Below are positions 11,639-22,799 of a DNA stretch of 64,000 bases, one piece after another. The stretch's first letter is position 1. Every line of letters starts with the position of its first letter. Under the pieces are notes generated by a model that did no database searches, was not told the DNA's origin, and saw only the letters and a program-made list of their open reading frames with translations. This DNA comes from Shinisaurus crocodilurus (Eukaryota > Chordata > Lepidosauria > Squamata > Shinisauridae): NCBI GenBank assembly GCA_021292165.1, contig CM037877.1, positions 127,786,402-127,850,401 of the forward strand, written 5' to 3'. The position numbers and the translations under genes were made by a program.

Positions 11639-12559
11639 GGTTATCACACAGAAGAAGGCTGCAAGGAAATAACAGGCTTAAGTTACAGGAAGGCAGATTC
11701 TGGTTGAACATAAGGAAAAGCTTCCTAACAGTCAAAGCAGTCAGGCAATGCCTAAGGAGGTGGCAGGCTCTCTGTAACTGGAGGTACTCAAGCAGAGACT
11801 GGACAGCTATCTGGCAGGGATGCTTTAAACTGGATTTCTGCACTGAGCAGGGGGGTTGGACTAGATGGCCTAAATGGCTTATTCCAGCTCTATGATTCTA
11901 TGTGGCTTACTTGCCCCTGAGTCAATGTACCAGCCTGATGATCTGCTTGCTTGAAGCAGTCAGTTTTATTTCCCCTTTGCGGTTTCATTTGTGACCGCCT
12001 TGGCCCTTTCTTTGGCCATTCCAGATGCCCAATTGCATTGCTTTCCAGATCAAGCAGGCTTTCTTTATGTGTCCAGCTTCCTTACAGCTGGACCTTCCCC
12101 CGTATCACGCGCAGCTGTGGGCGGGGAGAAATTTTGTGGACGTGGTGGGAAGTGAGGCGGGACATACCTGTTGATGCAGGTATGCAGTCAGCAAGGGGGG
12201 CGGGGCTGCAGAAGCCAATATTAGGTCTCGCAGCCCGCCCCACACCCTCTTTGTTTTTTCGACAGCTGCGCCTGTGCGGATCCACAGTCGGCTTCGTCAT
12301 CCGAGGACCACGTGGACATGGTCGGCATGGGAGAGGGATCCTGGGTGGAGGGTCTCGTTGGACTCTAGACCGTGGTGATGGGGAGACACGGGGCCTAGAT
12401 AAATGTTATTATACATTTGATGGCGGCAGCCCCTGGGGAGCACTCAAGGGGGAGGTGGGCGGCTGGTTTCCCCCCCTCCCATTTGGTCGTCCGGGCGCGG
12501 AGGGCGGCCTAGTCAGCGCGGCTCAAGGGCCCTGGTCAGGGGCCTGGGAGTGAGCAGTG

Positions 12560-13370
12560 CGCCCGCGCCGCAGCCGCCTAGGAGTGGCTGCGGCACTTCT
12601 TCAGCCGACCGGGGCCAAGGGAAGCGGCTGCAGAGAGCGAGGGAGACGTGGCGTGGGGCCGTGCCCCCGCCTCCTCCTGCAGGGGCCTGGAGAGAGCGCC
12701 GCGCCGCCTGGGAGCGGCGGCGGACATTTTCTTCAGCCGGCCGGGGCCGGAAGAGAGGCCCCGGCCGGCGCGAAATCGACTGCCGCGGGGGGGGGACTGC
12801 GAGATCGACGGCCGCGGGGGGGAACTGCTTGCCCTCGGCCCACCCTGCCAGCCGTGGGACCGGCCGTTCCGCTGCACGCCTAGGAGTGGTGCGGACACTT
12901 CTTCAGCACGGACCTGGGGCCAAGGGAAGCCCGGCCGGCTGCGAAATCCGGCGGCATGCCGGCGTGCAAGGAGGCGTGGCGGCCCCGCCTCCTCCGCCGC
13001 CCTGAGGAGAGCCGCGACCGCGCGCCTGGGAGCGGCTGGGCCGGTCTTCAGCCGGCCAGGGCCAGAAGCAGCCCCGGCTGGCGCTGCATGGGATGGCCGC
13101 GGCGCGGGCGGGGGGAAGGGGTTTCGCCGCCTGCGCCGCTGCCTGGGACAGCCGGGCTGCGCCGCCCAGGAGCGGCACAGTGCTCCCCCCCTTTCCCCCC
13201 CCCAGCCACCCGGGGCCAGTAACAGCCACGGCCGGCGTGACATTGGGTGGCCGTAGCGCGGGCGCTTGCACCGCTGCCCAGGTCAGCCGTGCTGTGTCGC
13301 GGAGGAACAGCGCGGCGCTTCCTCAGCCGGCCAGGGCCAAGAGCAGCCCCGGCCGGCGCTGCATGGGGGG
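12560..13370 (+). repeat. GC-rich tandem array, six diverged 130-172 bp units
   Basis: Unit anchors resembling CGCCTGGGAGCGGC start at 12575, 12705, 12877, 13023, 13163 and 13298. Each is followed by a TTCAGCCGGCC-like motif and most by CCCCGGCCGGCG. CpG density is very high compared with the AT-rich surroundings. All long open frames here on both strands follow from base composition. A promoter role for the downstream element is plausible but inferred. Confidence 0.8.
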
Positions 13371-13689
13371 ACAGGTTATACACACATGCACTGGGAGTGA
13401 GAGAGGGATTGAGAGTTTGTTCCAATTAAGTAAAGCATGTACGGCGCAAGCTGACAATTAGATTTAAGTCCCAAACAACAACAACAAAAATAACAGCCTT
13501 TTCAAATATCAAAGGCGAGAGCGGGCTGGCGGTGGCATGGCCACTTCGCTCAGAACAACCACAAGTGAGGTCGGCACAGATTTCAGTGGCGTAGCCCCAT
13601 TACATTGTTCCACACAAGCACCCCTTGTGATATAACATAATCTAATTTTGTACTCTATTGCGTCAATGTAGCCAGCCAGTCAACCAGAG

Positions 13690-14880
13690 ACATGCCTTCA
13701 AAGAGAAAGTCAAACAACAAAAGCAAGAAGAACGCTACAATGAAGAGCACAGCCCAAAAACGTCCCACCAAACGACCTGCGTAACCTAGTGGTATACTCA
13801 TCCTCTTCCGACGAAGAAGAAATTGACATATCTACCCTCATGAGCCAAGTCGAGGCGGCAGAAGAATCAGCGAGCCAATTGGGTGGGCACAGAGCCCCTG
13901 GCACAGAGGTAAGGGGAGAAAAACTGTGCACAAGAGGCCAAATCCAACGTGCTTTATGGCATTCTCTTGCAGCTCGTATTGATGCAGTAGAAGCTACAAC
14001 TAGTGCAGCCGTCCGACAAAAGCATGCATCGTCCTGTGACAACACATTGGTCGTGATGGCGGACCAACATCCAGGACCAACATCCACTCAACCGAGAGGT
14101 GGGGAGACCATACCCCATACAACAAGTGGAGGTGCACAGCTCCAGAAACACCCCGAACATTCAAGGGCAGGAGCCTCGTCCAGGCCCATCGACAAGCGAA
14201 GGTGAGTGCATAAGACATGATGAACAGAGCACTTACACTTACCAACAACAACAGGCCAGGTCCACGCATAACTCCCCTAACATACCCCCCACTGCGCCAG
14301 TAGGGGCAGGACAACCACCGTCAGAGACAGGCACGCCAGCACACCCCAGGTCTCACTACAAGAATTTATCAATATCCTAACACAGGCACTAGGGGGTGTT
14401 ACTTCAGGGTCAAAAGTAGGGGGGCAAGGGCAGGCAGCGGCTGGCACGACCTCAAGTGCAGGCAGCCATTACAGTAGGGCTATGTCCGCTGCCGGCCAAG
14501 TTGAGCATCAGGCCGCACCCAATCCACAAGTTGTCCCCACAGCGCCTCCCTCCGCGACAGCTGGGACAGTACAACCACCTAACGTTGGCCAGGCTCCACA
14601 GCAAGGGGCCCTCAGTGCGCTTCCCAGAACATCCAGGGGTGATGTGGTGGGGTCAACAACTACGGGGCAGCAGAATACAACCACAGCAACAATAGCTGAC
14701 ATTACAAAGAATGCGGGAGGCACCACAAGTCTGGCTGAGGCGTGTGCGCCGGCGTGGGGTGGACCAACCTCACACGGTGTGACACTAGGTTATGCACCTG
14801 CAGTAGTGGATAACTACCCAAATGCAGCGTTAGGCCTGGCTTCAACAAGCAACCCGCGCACCTGCTGGTGCTACATCTTG
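13690..14880 (+). pseudogene. Gag-like region of YR retrotransposon
   Basis: It starts with a Lys/Arg-rich stretch (MPSKRKSNNKSKKN at 13692), then an acidic segment SSSSDEEEIDISTLMSQVEA, then a long Ser/Thr/Gly/Pro/Gln-rich region. Frames change near 13785, 14206 and 14375, so it is broken. The layout of basic N-terminus, acidic patch and low-complexity tail fits the poorly conserved gag of DIRS-like elements. It runs directly into the SGNH domain, which implies deletion of pol. Confidence 0.5.
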
Positions 14881-15252
14881 GGGGGAATGATTTGGGCTTA
14901 CTCAAAAGTAAGGCCTTAATCCTGCAAAGCGTTGCAGACCTTGAGGACCATCAAGAAAAGATGGCCAGCGACTCAGATTGTATGGTCTCACATAATGCCT
15001 CGCTACTGTTGGAGGGGCAACGCAAGCCCCAGGATTATGAACAGAGCCGCCAGAAGGGTTAATAGAGAAATTGTTAAAGGGCTGGGTGGGGAAGGATATT
15101 ATGTACCCCATCCCGATATTGTGTTGGCCCAGAGGGAGCTGTACCGCAACGATGGGGTTCATTTGTCTAATGAAGGTAATGACATATTTATCAAGGACCT
15201 GCAAAGGGCCCTGCTGGAAATAGTTCCGGGCAGGTGGGGGAGAGGGGACTAA
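14860..15252 (+). pseudogene. SGNH hydrolase domain of YR retrotransposon
   Basis: HLGGNDLG (the Asn block) is at about 14871-14894. In another frame from 14932 come ATQIVWSHIMPR, NRAARRVNREIVKGL and the C-terminal catalytic block YRNDGVHLSNEGND. A single frameshift near 14930 separates the two parts. The first SGNH block (GDS-like) is missing, so the domain is N-terminally truncated and catalytically dead. In the intact family the domain is about 190 residues. Its role in the element is not established. Confidence 0.8.
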
Positions 15253-15739
15253 GCGGGCGCTGGTCCCTCTCTGTGGCGGGTAAGTGCAGGTTAGGGGATT
15301 GATAGGGTGAGGTGAGCATACCTGGCACCATTCAGGTGACAGGCGGTTCCAGGATGCCTCGGGTTGATGGGTCCGTAGGCTCAGACAGCTGTGGGTCAGG
15401 AACGCCTGTGAGGCCCTTTGTCATCGCCAAGCTTGTTGTCGTGAGACTCCGAGAGGAGGCGATGCAACAAAGGCTCCCATCACTGTAAAGTGGAAAATGG
15501 GGCGGCGGCGGATTCATCGCCACCTCCCGATTTTAGATGCTCCGCCCACTTGTACAATTGAGCGGACTAGGAGGCCGAGTAGAATAACCCGCACTTCATC
15601 CCTTTGCAGTTCATTGTATGTAAATAAACATGGCCCAGTTAAAACACCAGCTAAGCATCTCGACTCATCATTCCCCCCCCCCATACATTCGCAATTCTTG
15701 CACACCCTCTTTTCTGTCTCTGCCTGATGTCTTCACCTG

Positions 15740-16345
15740 CCTTGAAAACTATCTCCAGTCTCTAAGTCTCTTTGCCTGCTCTGGTTCTGGTCTAGTCCGA
15801 TTAATCAGGGTGCTGCATGTTTCGGGAAGACTCACAGCAACAGCACAGCAACATGCTTGTCTTTCATTTCTTCCCTTACTCCGTGTAGCTACTCTACAAT
15901 TTCCAGCATGGAGTTTACATGCTCCTGCATCTCCTGTCTCCTCTTTAGCCACATCCCATACAGCTTTCACAGCAGGTATAGCTGAATGCTTAAGACTGCA
16001 TGTTCATGCAGTCTCTGCAACATGGTTCATATACCTCTCGTTGTATTTATCCTTTATGATGTGGATTAGCTGCTGATCATCTTCTACATGTAGGTGAATC
16101 ACAGCCTTTGCTTGCCTGTTCCTCTTGTCCCAATTTTGTGGATTGTCTACTGGTGTGTATGTGCTGATTACTTCCCCGAGATCATCCTTGGAGAGGAGCA
16201 ACTCTGACTTACATTTCCGCAGCTAGTCATTTATGTTGTGCAGCTTTGATATTCCCAGTTTGAAGTCTGTGCTGGTTACCATTTCCCTCAGGGACTATCT
16301 CTGAGCCTTCGTTTTTCTTCTTGGATTCAGTCACTTGGCTAGAGC
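15740..16345 (-). pseudogene. Ty1/copia-type gag remnant
   Basis: Read on the minus strand, a start MGPENAGGCSSQ (about 16363) leads to KLGISKLHNIND, ELLLSKDDLGEV, DNPQNWDKRNRQAKAVI, then LQRLHE, KLYGMWLKR, MQEHVNSMLEIVE and finally SLPETCSTLINRTRPEPEQA. The order matches copia gag (UBN2-like): LLTK-LW, W-KKDRKA, LRKLYSMKL, M-EHI-EML-LVD, LLSSLPESYDTLI. Several frameshifts and stops are present. RT and integrase are not found nearby. Confidence 0.68.
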
Positions 16346-16372
16346 ATCCACCAGCATTTTCTGGGCCCATAA

Positions 16373-16472
16373 TCTGAATAAAGCAGACTGAATCCAGAAA
16401 AGGTATCTGAATAAAGCAGACTGAATCCAGAAAAGGTATCTGAATAAAGCAGACTGAATCCAGAAAGTGAAG
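16373..16472. repeat. Three tandem 33-bp units
   Basis: The unit begins TCTGAATAAAGCAGACTGAA at 16373, 16406 and 16439; the first two copies are identical. It lies just upstream of the copia gag start on the minus strand. Confidence 0.92.
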
Positions 16473-17110
16473 GGCTTGGCAAGCATTACTGAGTCATAGA
16501 CAGATAGTCCTCTGGTTAAGCAGACATATGTATAAAACAGTAGGGGAAATTAGGTCAGGCTTCTAACAAAATGAAACAACATACTGAGCTTTTTATACAC
16601 AAGAAACCTAGACTAGAAGAAAACTTACTTGGCTTCACTTGGTCTCTTGTGATTCCTGTTTGCACCCAAGTCTTTCTGATGCATCCATCAGAGTTATTTA
16701 GCTCTCCCTAGCCTACTCTACTTGCTTTTGCCCCCCCCCCCCCGCACTTACCAGTCAGAAGTGATAGGGGTCCCTTTTTCTTTTCCCCCTTCTTTTTTCT
16801 TGGTGGCTGGGCATGCTGCAGAGGAAAGCATTGGCCTGCAGCTGCCCGCCATCTTCATTTTCAAGTAATGTCTCTGAGCCCCAGGTATGGCCCCAGGCAT
16901 TTGTGGGAAATGAAGATGGCAGCAGCTGGAGACCCTCACTTTGCTTTGAAGATATCCCAGCTGCTGGTAAGAAAGGGTTTTTTTGGGTGGGGGACACTTT
17001 GGTGGGCACCAAGAAATCTGTCCAGGGGTTCTGCACTGGTGTCCACAGGCACCATGTTGCATACCCTAAAACGTTTCATGTTTTTGCGACAAATTAGCTG
17101 TGCCTATAAC
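16473..17110. other. No gene recognised
   Basis: Mixed sequence with a C tract at 16731-16743. It could contain the decayed leader of the copia relic, but no LTR edge is clear. Confidence 0.4.
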
Positions 17111-17121
17111 TCCACACTGAC

Positions 17122-17346
17122 TATTTAATTTATTATATTTCTATCCCACCTTTTTTCCTGCAAGGAACTCAAGGCGGCTTACATACTCCTCCTCCTCTCC
17201 ATTTGATCCTGACACAACAACCCTGTGGCTGCTGAGAGTCAGTGAGTGGCCCAAAGTCACCCAGTGAGCTTCGTGGCCCAGTGGGGACTAGAACCCGGAT
17301 CTCCCAACTCCCAGTCCAACACTCTAACCACTATGCCACACTGGCC
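17122..17346 (-). mobile_element. Sauria-type SINE
   Basis: This is a reverse complement of the copy at 11408: tail TTATATTTCTATCCC at the left, body GGCCCAAAGTCACCCAGTGA, and tRNA-like head with the reverse B box at the right. Confidence 0.9.
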
Positions 17347-17351
17347 TGTGG

Positions 17352-17476
17352 CTTACGCTGGCTCAGCTTGTCTGAGCGTGGAAAGCTAAGCAGGGTCAGG
17401 CCTGGTTATTACTTGGATGGGAGACCCCCTCCTCTAGTTTCCTGCATTGAGCAGGGGGTTGGACTCGATGGCCTTG
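17352..17476 (+). mobile_element. 5S rRNA-derived SINE with CR1 tail
   Basis: The head is the 3' half of 5S rRNA (AAGCTAAGCAGGGTCAGGCC, then TACTTGGATGGGAGACC, covering the intermediate element and box C). It is fused to the CR1 3' end (CCTGCATTGAGCAGGGGGTT and GGACTCGATGGCC). The same junction occurs at 42260-42413. The tail is truncated here. Confidence 0.85.
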
Positions 17477-17479
17477 GAT

Positions 17480-18005
17480 GGAACAAGCTTTACATATCCT
17501 TACAGCTTATTATGTGGAAATTGTGAAAGAGTTTGCCTGTTTCTTACAAAGAGCAACAATACAGGCAACTATGGCTGAATATTGGCTGTTGCTCCACCCC
17601 TAGTTACTGATTCAGTCTGTTGCTAGGGAGTGAAGATACCATTTCTGCCTATCCCTCCATGCTATACTGATAACAATATTGTTTGCATTGGTTTCTAAAT
17701 GTTATATGCAATATTTCTGAAAAGCATTTACCATTGCTCAGTTGAACCTTGCTTTTTTTTGCTTTTTTTTTAAAGTGTCTCCTTCATTGGTCACAGCCCC
17801 AGCAAATCAGGGGGAATCTGAGAGGAATTCTCCCCAAAGATTCACTGCATACATTAAAATCAAGATCAAAGACAGATATGTGCACCTCACACAGAAACTA
17901 ACAGGACTTCTGTGACATCATAATAAGCATTGTCAGTAAAGAAGACCCCTCACCCACAACACAAAAACATACCAAAATATGAATTAAAAGTTCAGTATTT
18001 TATAT
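17480..18005. other. No gene recognised
   Basis: AT-leaning sequence without repeats or coding frames that I can identify. Confidence 0.4.
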
Positions 18006-18010
18006 TGGAT

Positions 18011-18242
18011 CCAGTGTGGCGTAGTGGTTAGAGCGTTGGACTGGGACTCAGGAGATCCAGGTTCTAGTCCCCGTTCAGGCCATGAAACTCACTGGGTGAC
18101 TTTGGGCCAGTCACTGACACTCAGCCTAACCTACCTCACAGGGTTGTTGTGAGGATAAAATGGAGAGGAGGAGGATTGTGTAAGCCGCCTTGGGTTCCTT
18201 GGAGGAAAAAAGGTGGGGTAGAAATATAATAAATAAATAAAT
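18011..18242 (+). mobile_element. Sauria-type SINE
   Basis: The cleanest copy in the window: head GTGTGGCGTAGTGGTTAGAG, B box GGTTCTAGTCC, conserved body, and tail ending AATAAATAAATA. Confidence 0.93.
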
Positions 18243-18369
18243 ATAAGTCTAAGTCCATAAGCAATACTTGGAATTGTTCCTGTATGCCCAGATCAAGCTT
18301 ATGTGGTGTAGTGCTTAATTGGGTCCAGTGGTGAAGAGAAGGGGACAAATCAGATACACAAACTTAGCT

Positions 18370-20925
18370 GGGTTAATAATAAATAATAATAATAAATTTT
18401 ATTTCTTACCCACCTCTCCGTCTAGATCGAGGTGGGGAACAGCAAAAATATAAAATACATAAACTAAACAAAACACAATACATACTATTAAAACATCTTA
18501 AAACATCATTAAAAACATCATTAAAACATCATTAAAACATCATTAAAACATCTTAAAATATCTTAAAAACATCTTAAAGGCAACCTAAAATTCTGCCGGA
18601 TAGGCCTGCCGGAAGAGATCAGTCTTTCTGACTTTTTTAAATTCCAAAAGACTGGTGAGCTGACGAATCTCCTCCAGCAGGCCATTCCATAATCTGGGAG
18701 CAGCAGAAGAAAAGGTCCTCTGGGTAGTACCCTGTCAGCCTAGTTTTGGCTGACTGAAGTAAATTCTTCCCAGAGGACCTGAGTGTGCGGGGTGGATTGT
18801 ATGGGAGAAGGCGATCCCGTAGGTAGCCTGGACCCAAACCATGTAGGGCTTTAAAGGTAATAACCAACACTTTATACTTCGCCCGGAAACTGATTGGCAG
18901 CCAGTGGAGTGCTTTTAAAGCTGGTGTGATGTGAGCACCCCTAGGTGTACCAGTAACCAGTCTGGCTGCCATATTTTGCACTAGTTGAAGTTTCCGGACT
19001 AGGTACAAAGGTAGCCCTATGTACAGCGCATTGCAGAAGTCGAGCCTTGAAGTTACCAGCACATGCACTACTGTCTTTAGGTCCTCCGACTCTAGGAAGG
19101 GGCGCAGCTGGCATATCAGCCGAAGCTGATAATAGGCACTCCTAGCTGTCGCATCTATCTGAGATGCCATTTGGAGCGACGGATCTAGAAGCACCCCCAA
19201 GCTGCGAACACAGTCTTTCAGGGGGAGTGTAACCCCATCCAGAACTGGTTGACATACCTCCAAACCCAGATTGTGGCCTTTGACATCAAGCACCCCCGTC
19301 TTGTCTGGATTCAGTTTCAGTTTATTTTTCCTCATCCAGCCCATTACTGCCTCCAGGCATTCATTCAGAGGAGACACACTGTCCTTAGCTGACGCTGTTG
19401 CCGAAGGCATAGAGAAATATATTTGGGTGTCATCAGCATACTGATAGCACCCCGCCCCATGCCCCCGGATGATCTCTCCCAGCGGTTTCATGTAGATATT
19501 AAATAGCATTGGGGAAAGAATAGCTCCTTGTGGCACGCCACATAGCAGCTCCTTTTTGGTGGAGCAGCTATCCCCAAGCATCACCATCTGGAACCTACCC
19601 GAGAGGTAGGACTGGAACCACTGAAGCACAGTGCCCCCGATTCCCAGTCCCCTCAGGCGTTCCAGAAGGATACCATGGTCGATGGTATCGAAAGCCGCTG
19701 AGAGGTCCAAAAGCACCAACAGGGACACACTCCCCCTGTCGGTACTCAGGCGTAGATCATCTGCTAAGGCGACCATAGCAGTCTCAACTCCGTATCCTGC
19801 TCTGAAGCCAATTTGAAATGGGTCTAGAAAATCGGTGTCATCCAAAACTGCTTGGAGTTCGAAGGCAACCGCCCTCTTGATCACCTTGCCCAAAAATAAA
19901 GATTTGACACTGCTCTGTAATTGTTAAGGTCCAAGGGATCCAGGGAAGGTTTCTTTAGAAGTGGCCGTACCACCACTTCTTTCAAACATGATGGAAAATT
20001 CCCTCCCTGGAGAGATGCATTAACAATACGTTGTAGTTGTAATCCAACTGCATCTCCTCCTTGGACAACCAACCAGGAAGGACAGGGATCGAGAGGGCAA
20101 GTAGTCCTCTTCACTCGACCAAGCAGTTTGTCCACATCCTTGGTACTCACCAACTGAAACTGATCCAGTGTAATCCTACTTGCGGAGTTACTGGACACTC
20201 CATTGTCTGCCTCTGCTACAATGAGGGCGTCTAAGTTGGCTCTTATCCGAGAGATTTTATCTGTGAAATGATCGTTAAAGGCATCACAGCGAGCAACCAT
20301 AGGCTCTAAAATCGGGTTCAGGGGGGAAGGTGTCTGCGTTAGACCCCTCACCACCCTGAACAGTTCTGCTGGACGCGAATTCGCAGACGCAATGCGTGCA
20401 GAAAAGAAAGCTTTCCTTGCTGCACGTTTTGCCACCCCATAGGAGCGAAGATGCTCTCTATGACATGTCTTATCTGATATGAGTCGAGTTTTCCGCCATC
20501 TGCGCTCCAGTCGTCGTCCTTTCCGCTTCAGCTCCCTGAGATCTTCTGTATACCAGGGTGCCCGGTTAGAAGCGGGCCAGGCCGGAGAGGACGTTTGGGG
20601 GCGATCATGTTGATAGCCCTGGTTAGGTCTTGATTCCATCTGTCAACCAGGGCTTCAACAGGTTCGTCGATGGTACCAGCCATAGACCCCTATAAGGCTT
20701 CCCGGAATCCAAGAGGATCCATCAGCCTTCGAGGGCGGACCATCTTAATAGGTCCGCCACCCCTGCAGGGGTGAATAGTAGCTGCGATACTAACCCTAAC
20801 CAGAAACTGATCTGTCCATGACAATGCAGAGGTATTGATCACCTCCGCTCACAGATCTGTCTGTTCAGAACTGAAAACAGCATCGAGGGTGTGACCTGCT
20901 GAATGGGTGGGTAACTTGGACACTA
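18370..20925 (-). mobile_element. L2-clade LINE, 5'-truncated
   Basis: The 3' tail (reverse, TTTTATTTCTTACCCACCTC) is at 18395 and the body extends through RT to the endonuclease-RT linker. Truncation falls near 20925. A tract of ATTAAAACATC repeats lies in the 3' region (18485-18575). Confidence 0.88.
18606..20639 (-). pseudogene. L2 pol: RT with intact YADD, two frameshifts
   Basis: The protein starts in the linker (APWYTEDLRELKRKGRRLER), runs through LLKKPSLDPLDLNNYRAVSN to a frameshift near 19890, then MGKVIKRAVAFELQ. RT motifs are LLDLSAAFDTIDHGILL, CGVPQGAILSPMLFN and YADDTQIY. The C-terminus (SLGVLLDPSL, LHWLPI) continues to about 18735, where a small indel moves the end (LWNGLLEEIRQL) to another frame. 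Motifs and length fit the CR1/L2 group, L2 clade. The catalytic Asp pair is intact. Confidence 0.88.
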
Positions 20926-21259
20926 TTTTATTTTATTTGCCTGAATAGGGTTGGCGAAAGCATAGGGCATGGATCCTGTCATCGGCAGCATGCCTGCCGT
21001 CTGACTCTCCCTTCCTGGCCCACCTGCCAGGAGTGTTGTTTGCAGAGAGCAGGGTCATGGGCCCACCATGGTGTGGGCTGCTAATGTGGATCCCTCTTCC
21101 CCTGCCCGGGACCTGGCCAGCTCACAGCCCCCCGCCCGGGATGGTCTTGGTGCTGCAGATCCTTTAAGGGGGTCACCATTCCCCATCCCAATTGGATCTA
21201 GCCCAATGCCTATCATGCAACAGGAGGGGCATGGGAGTGGCATACTGTCCCTGCCTCAC

Positions 21260-22000
21260 CACCCAAACCTATTCTGGCTGCAACCATTTCAGGATAACAT
21301 TTTGGATGTCCTTCAGCCAGATATAATTCCCTTTGTCAGAAAGCTGGATGCAGTTGGGCCAGTACAATTCTTAATGGCTAAATATGATCCTGGGGTGTCT
21401 AATATCTTAGCTGCCCTGGACCTGCATATAGCACCACATGGCCTTGTTGTTCATTTTTCTTCTGGTTATGCCCACTCTGGCCATGTCTTTGTCCCACCTC
21501 CAGACATGCCTCCCCAGAAACTCAGACCATATGATTATTAAGCTAGGAAAAGACCAGACGGAGGCCTTTCTGCACCCCAAGGTCATTCTCACCTAATTGG
21601 ATGATGATGGTGTTAGAGAGTTCATGTGTTGCAGCATGTCCCATGACCATTGGTTTCAGGTCTTTCCAGAGCAGTGTTCTCCAACCTTGGCTGGCTGGGG
21701 CATGCTGGGAGTTGTAGGCCAAAAACATCTGGGGACCCAAGGTTGGAGAACACTGTTCCAGAGTAAGCCACTCCTGCACAGCCACATGACCTTTATTGCT
21801 TAATGGAGGCCCAGTCCAAGACCCCACCTGTTCCTTATAGTGTGTCGCTGTGCCCAGTGTACGATGCTGTCTCCCTGGATCCATACTGGCCTGGCATGAG
21901 ATCCTGCAGCTATAAACAGATAAGCTTAGTGGGCGAACGCTCTGTAGGCAGATGACTTTCAATGCCCAATTGTCTGGATTTGGGCCCCCGGCATACTCCA
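21260..22000 (-). pseudogene. SGNH hydrolase of YR element, split by MITE
   Basis: A GDSIVHWAQRHT block lies near 21880. After the MITE come the Asn block IIIQLGENDLG and then IIWSEFLGRHVWRWDK. The C-terminus keeps KGNYIWLKDIQNVILKWL, but the DGVHLS block is degraded. It is homologous to 14860-15252. Confidence 0.68.
21672..21755. mobile_element. hAT-like MITE with exact 8-bp TSD
   Basis: Ends CAGTGTTCTCCAACCTTGG and CCAAGGTTGGAGAACACTG are a perfect 19-bp inverted repeat. Flanks are identical TTCCAGAG (21664-21671 and 21756-21763). This 84-bp copy keeps only one inner arm (CATGCTGGGAGTTGTAGGCC), so it is an asymmetric deletion form of the family at 27249 and 61398. Confidence 0.95.
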
Positions 22001-22059
22001 CTATGCTGCAGTTGTGGCTGCTCCAATCCTGAAGGAATCCTGAGCCAAACTTGTGGGGA

Positions 22060-22760
22060 AGGAGGCCCAAGGAGCTGATAACAGCCCACATTATGGTCAC
22101 TAGTTGGTATCTGTTAAGTGGAAGTAGTTTTTTTGTGTATAAGGAATGGACCTGGGCAGGGCTCCTAGGCTGCTCTGTAAAAAGGGTCCATGTTGCCCGT
22201 AAGGGGCATGGAACCCTCCACTAGAGTCTCCCTGAGATGAATCACGTGGCCCTTCTCCTTTTGATCAGTTTTTGGGCTCCTAGTGTGAAAACATACTCCC
22301 TTTGTCACTATTGTCACATTTTAGACATTGAGAGCTCACCTTGTGGTATCAGTCTTGGATGCAGCAACCAGCTCACTTACCTTTAGGGCCCCCAAAAATG
22401 CCAGGGTGAAGACTGCCTTGAATAACATGGCCTTGTATCCCAACCAACATAATTGAGTGGCATTATGGCACAGCTGTGCCAGCAGATTAAATGTTATAGG
22501 TCTCCTCCCATCGGGCACTGCTGATATCTCCCAGTGCCATCCCTCTTATGCCCTTCTTGCCTGAAATGAGGCACACAGGTGAGGCCCACCGTGTGCCTTA
22601 CTGAGGAAGGAAATGGCAGCCAAGTGGATGGACATGGTTTAGGGAGCATGGCCCTAGTTCCGAAGTGATGCCAGGTACAGCAGGGCCATGATTTTGGAAG
22701 TGGGTGACATGCCCTGATCTCCTTTGCTGGTGGCAAAGGAACTGAATGAATTTGCTGCTG
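22060..22760 (-). pseudogene. Tyrosine recombinase of YR element
   Basis: The best-preserved part is DGRRPITFNLLAQLC...FKAVFTLAFLGALKVSELVAASK (about 22516-22345), the helix carrying the first catalytic Arg region in DIRS-like recombinases. In other frames follow a SPKTDQKEKGH segment, a FLIHKKTTST segment and a FGSGF-like remnant where FGTHSFRIGA is expected. Stops and the lost HxxR show it is inactive. Confidence 0.65.
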
Positions 22761-22799
22761 CTGTGCATACCGTGGATTTTAAGACTGAATTTAATACTC

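Larger units (their letters stand above)
10548..11912 (+). mobile_element. Old CR1 LINE, right segment with two insertions
   Basis: CR1 RT resumes here (TRWIHSWLENCTQ, FADDTK, then the C-terminal region) and ends with a TCTATGATTCTATG tail at about 11890-11908. It contains the inverted-repeat element at 10954-11070 and the Sauria SINE at 11408-11638, which split the RT C-terminus. Confidence 0.85.
12080..15640 (+). mobile_element. DIRS/Ngaro-like element, internally deleted
   Basis: The region holds, in order, a GC-rich tandem leader (12560-13370), a gag-like reading region (from about 13690) and an SGNH hydrolase domain (14860-15252), then a non-coding 3' part with AATAAA at about 15621-15628. 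SGNH domains of this exact type accompany tyrosine-recombinase retrotransposons in vertebrates, and the minus-strand relic at 21.1-23.8 kb shows SGNH after a recombinase. RT, RNase H and recombinase are absent between gag and SGNH. I could not find the split direct repeats that would define the ends, so boundaries are approximate. Confidence 0.65.

Noticed and set aside
11951..12553. 200-residue open frame before the GC-rich array
   Set aside because: No domain or codon pattern of a gene; composition alone can explain it.
12578..13271. Long Ala/Pro/Arg-rich frames on both strands
   Set aside because: They arise from the GC-rich tandem repeat, where stop codons are rare in all frames.
16373..16472. 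CRISPR-like repeat
   Set aside because: Three contiguous units without spacers in a vertebrate genome; a plain tandem repeat.
17352..17476. 5S rRNA gene
   Set aside because: Only the 3' half is present and it is fused to a CR1 tail; the same holds for 42260-42413.
18011..18090. tRNA gene
   Set aside because: The box-like motifs belong to the tRNA-derived head of a SINE; no cloverleaf with acceptor stem is seen.
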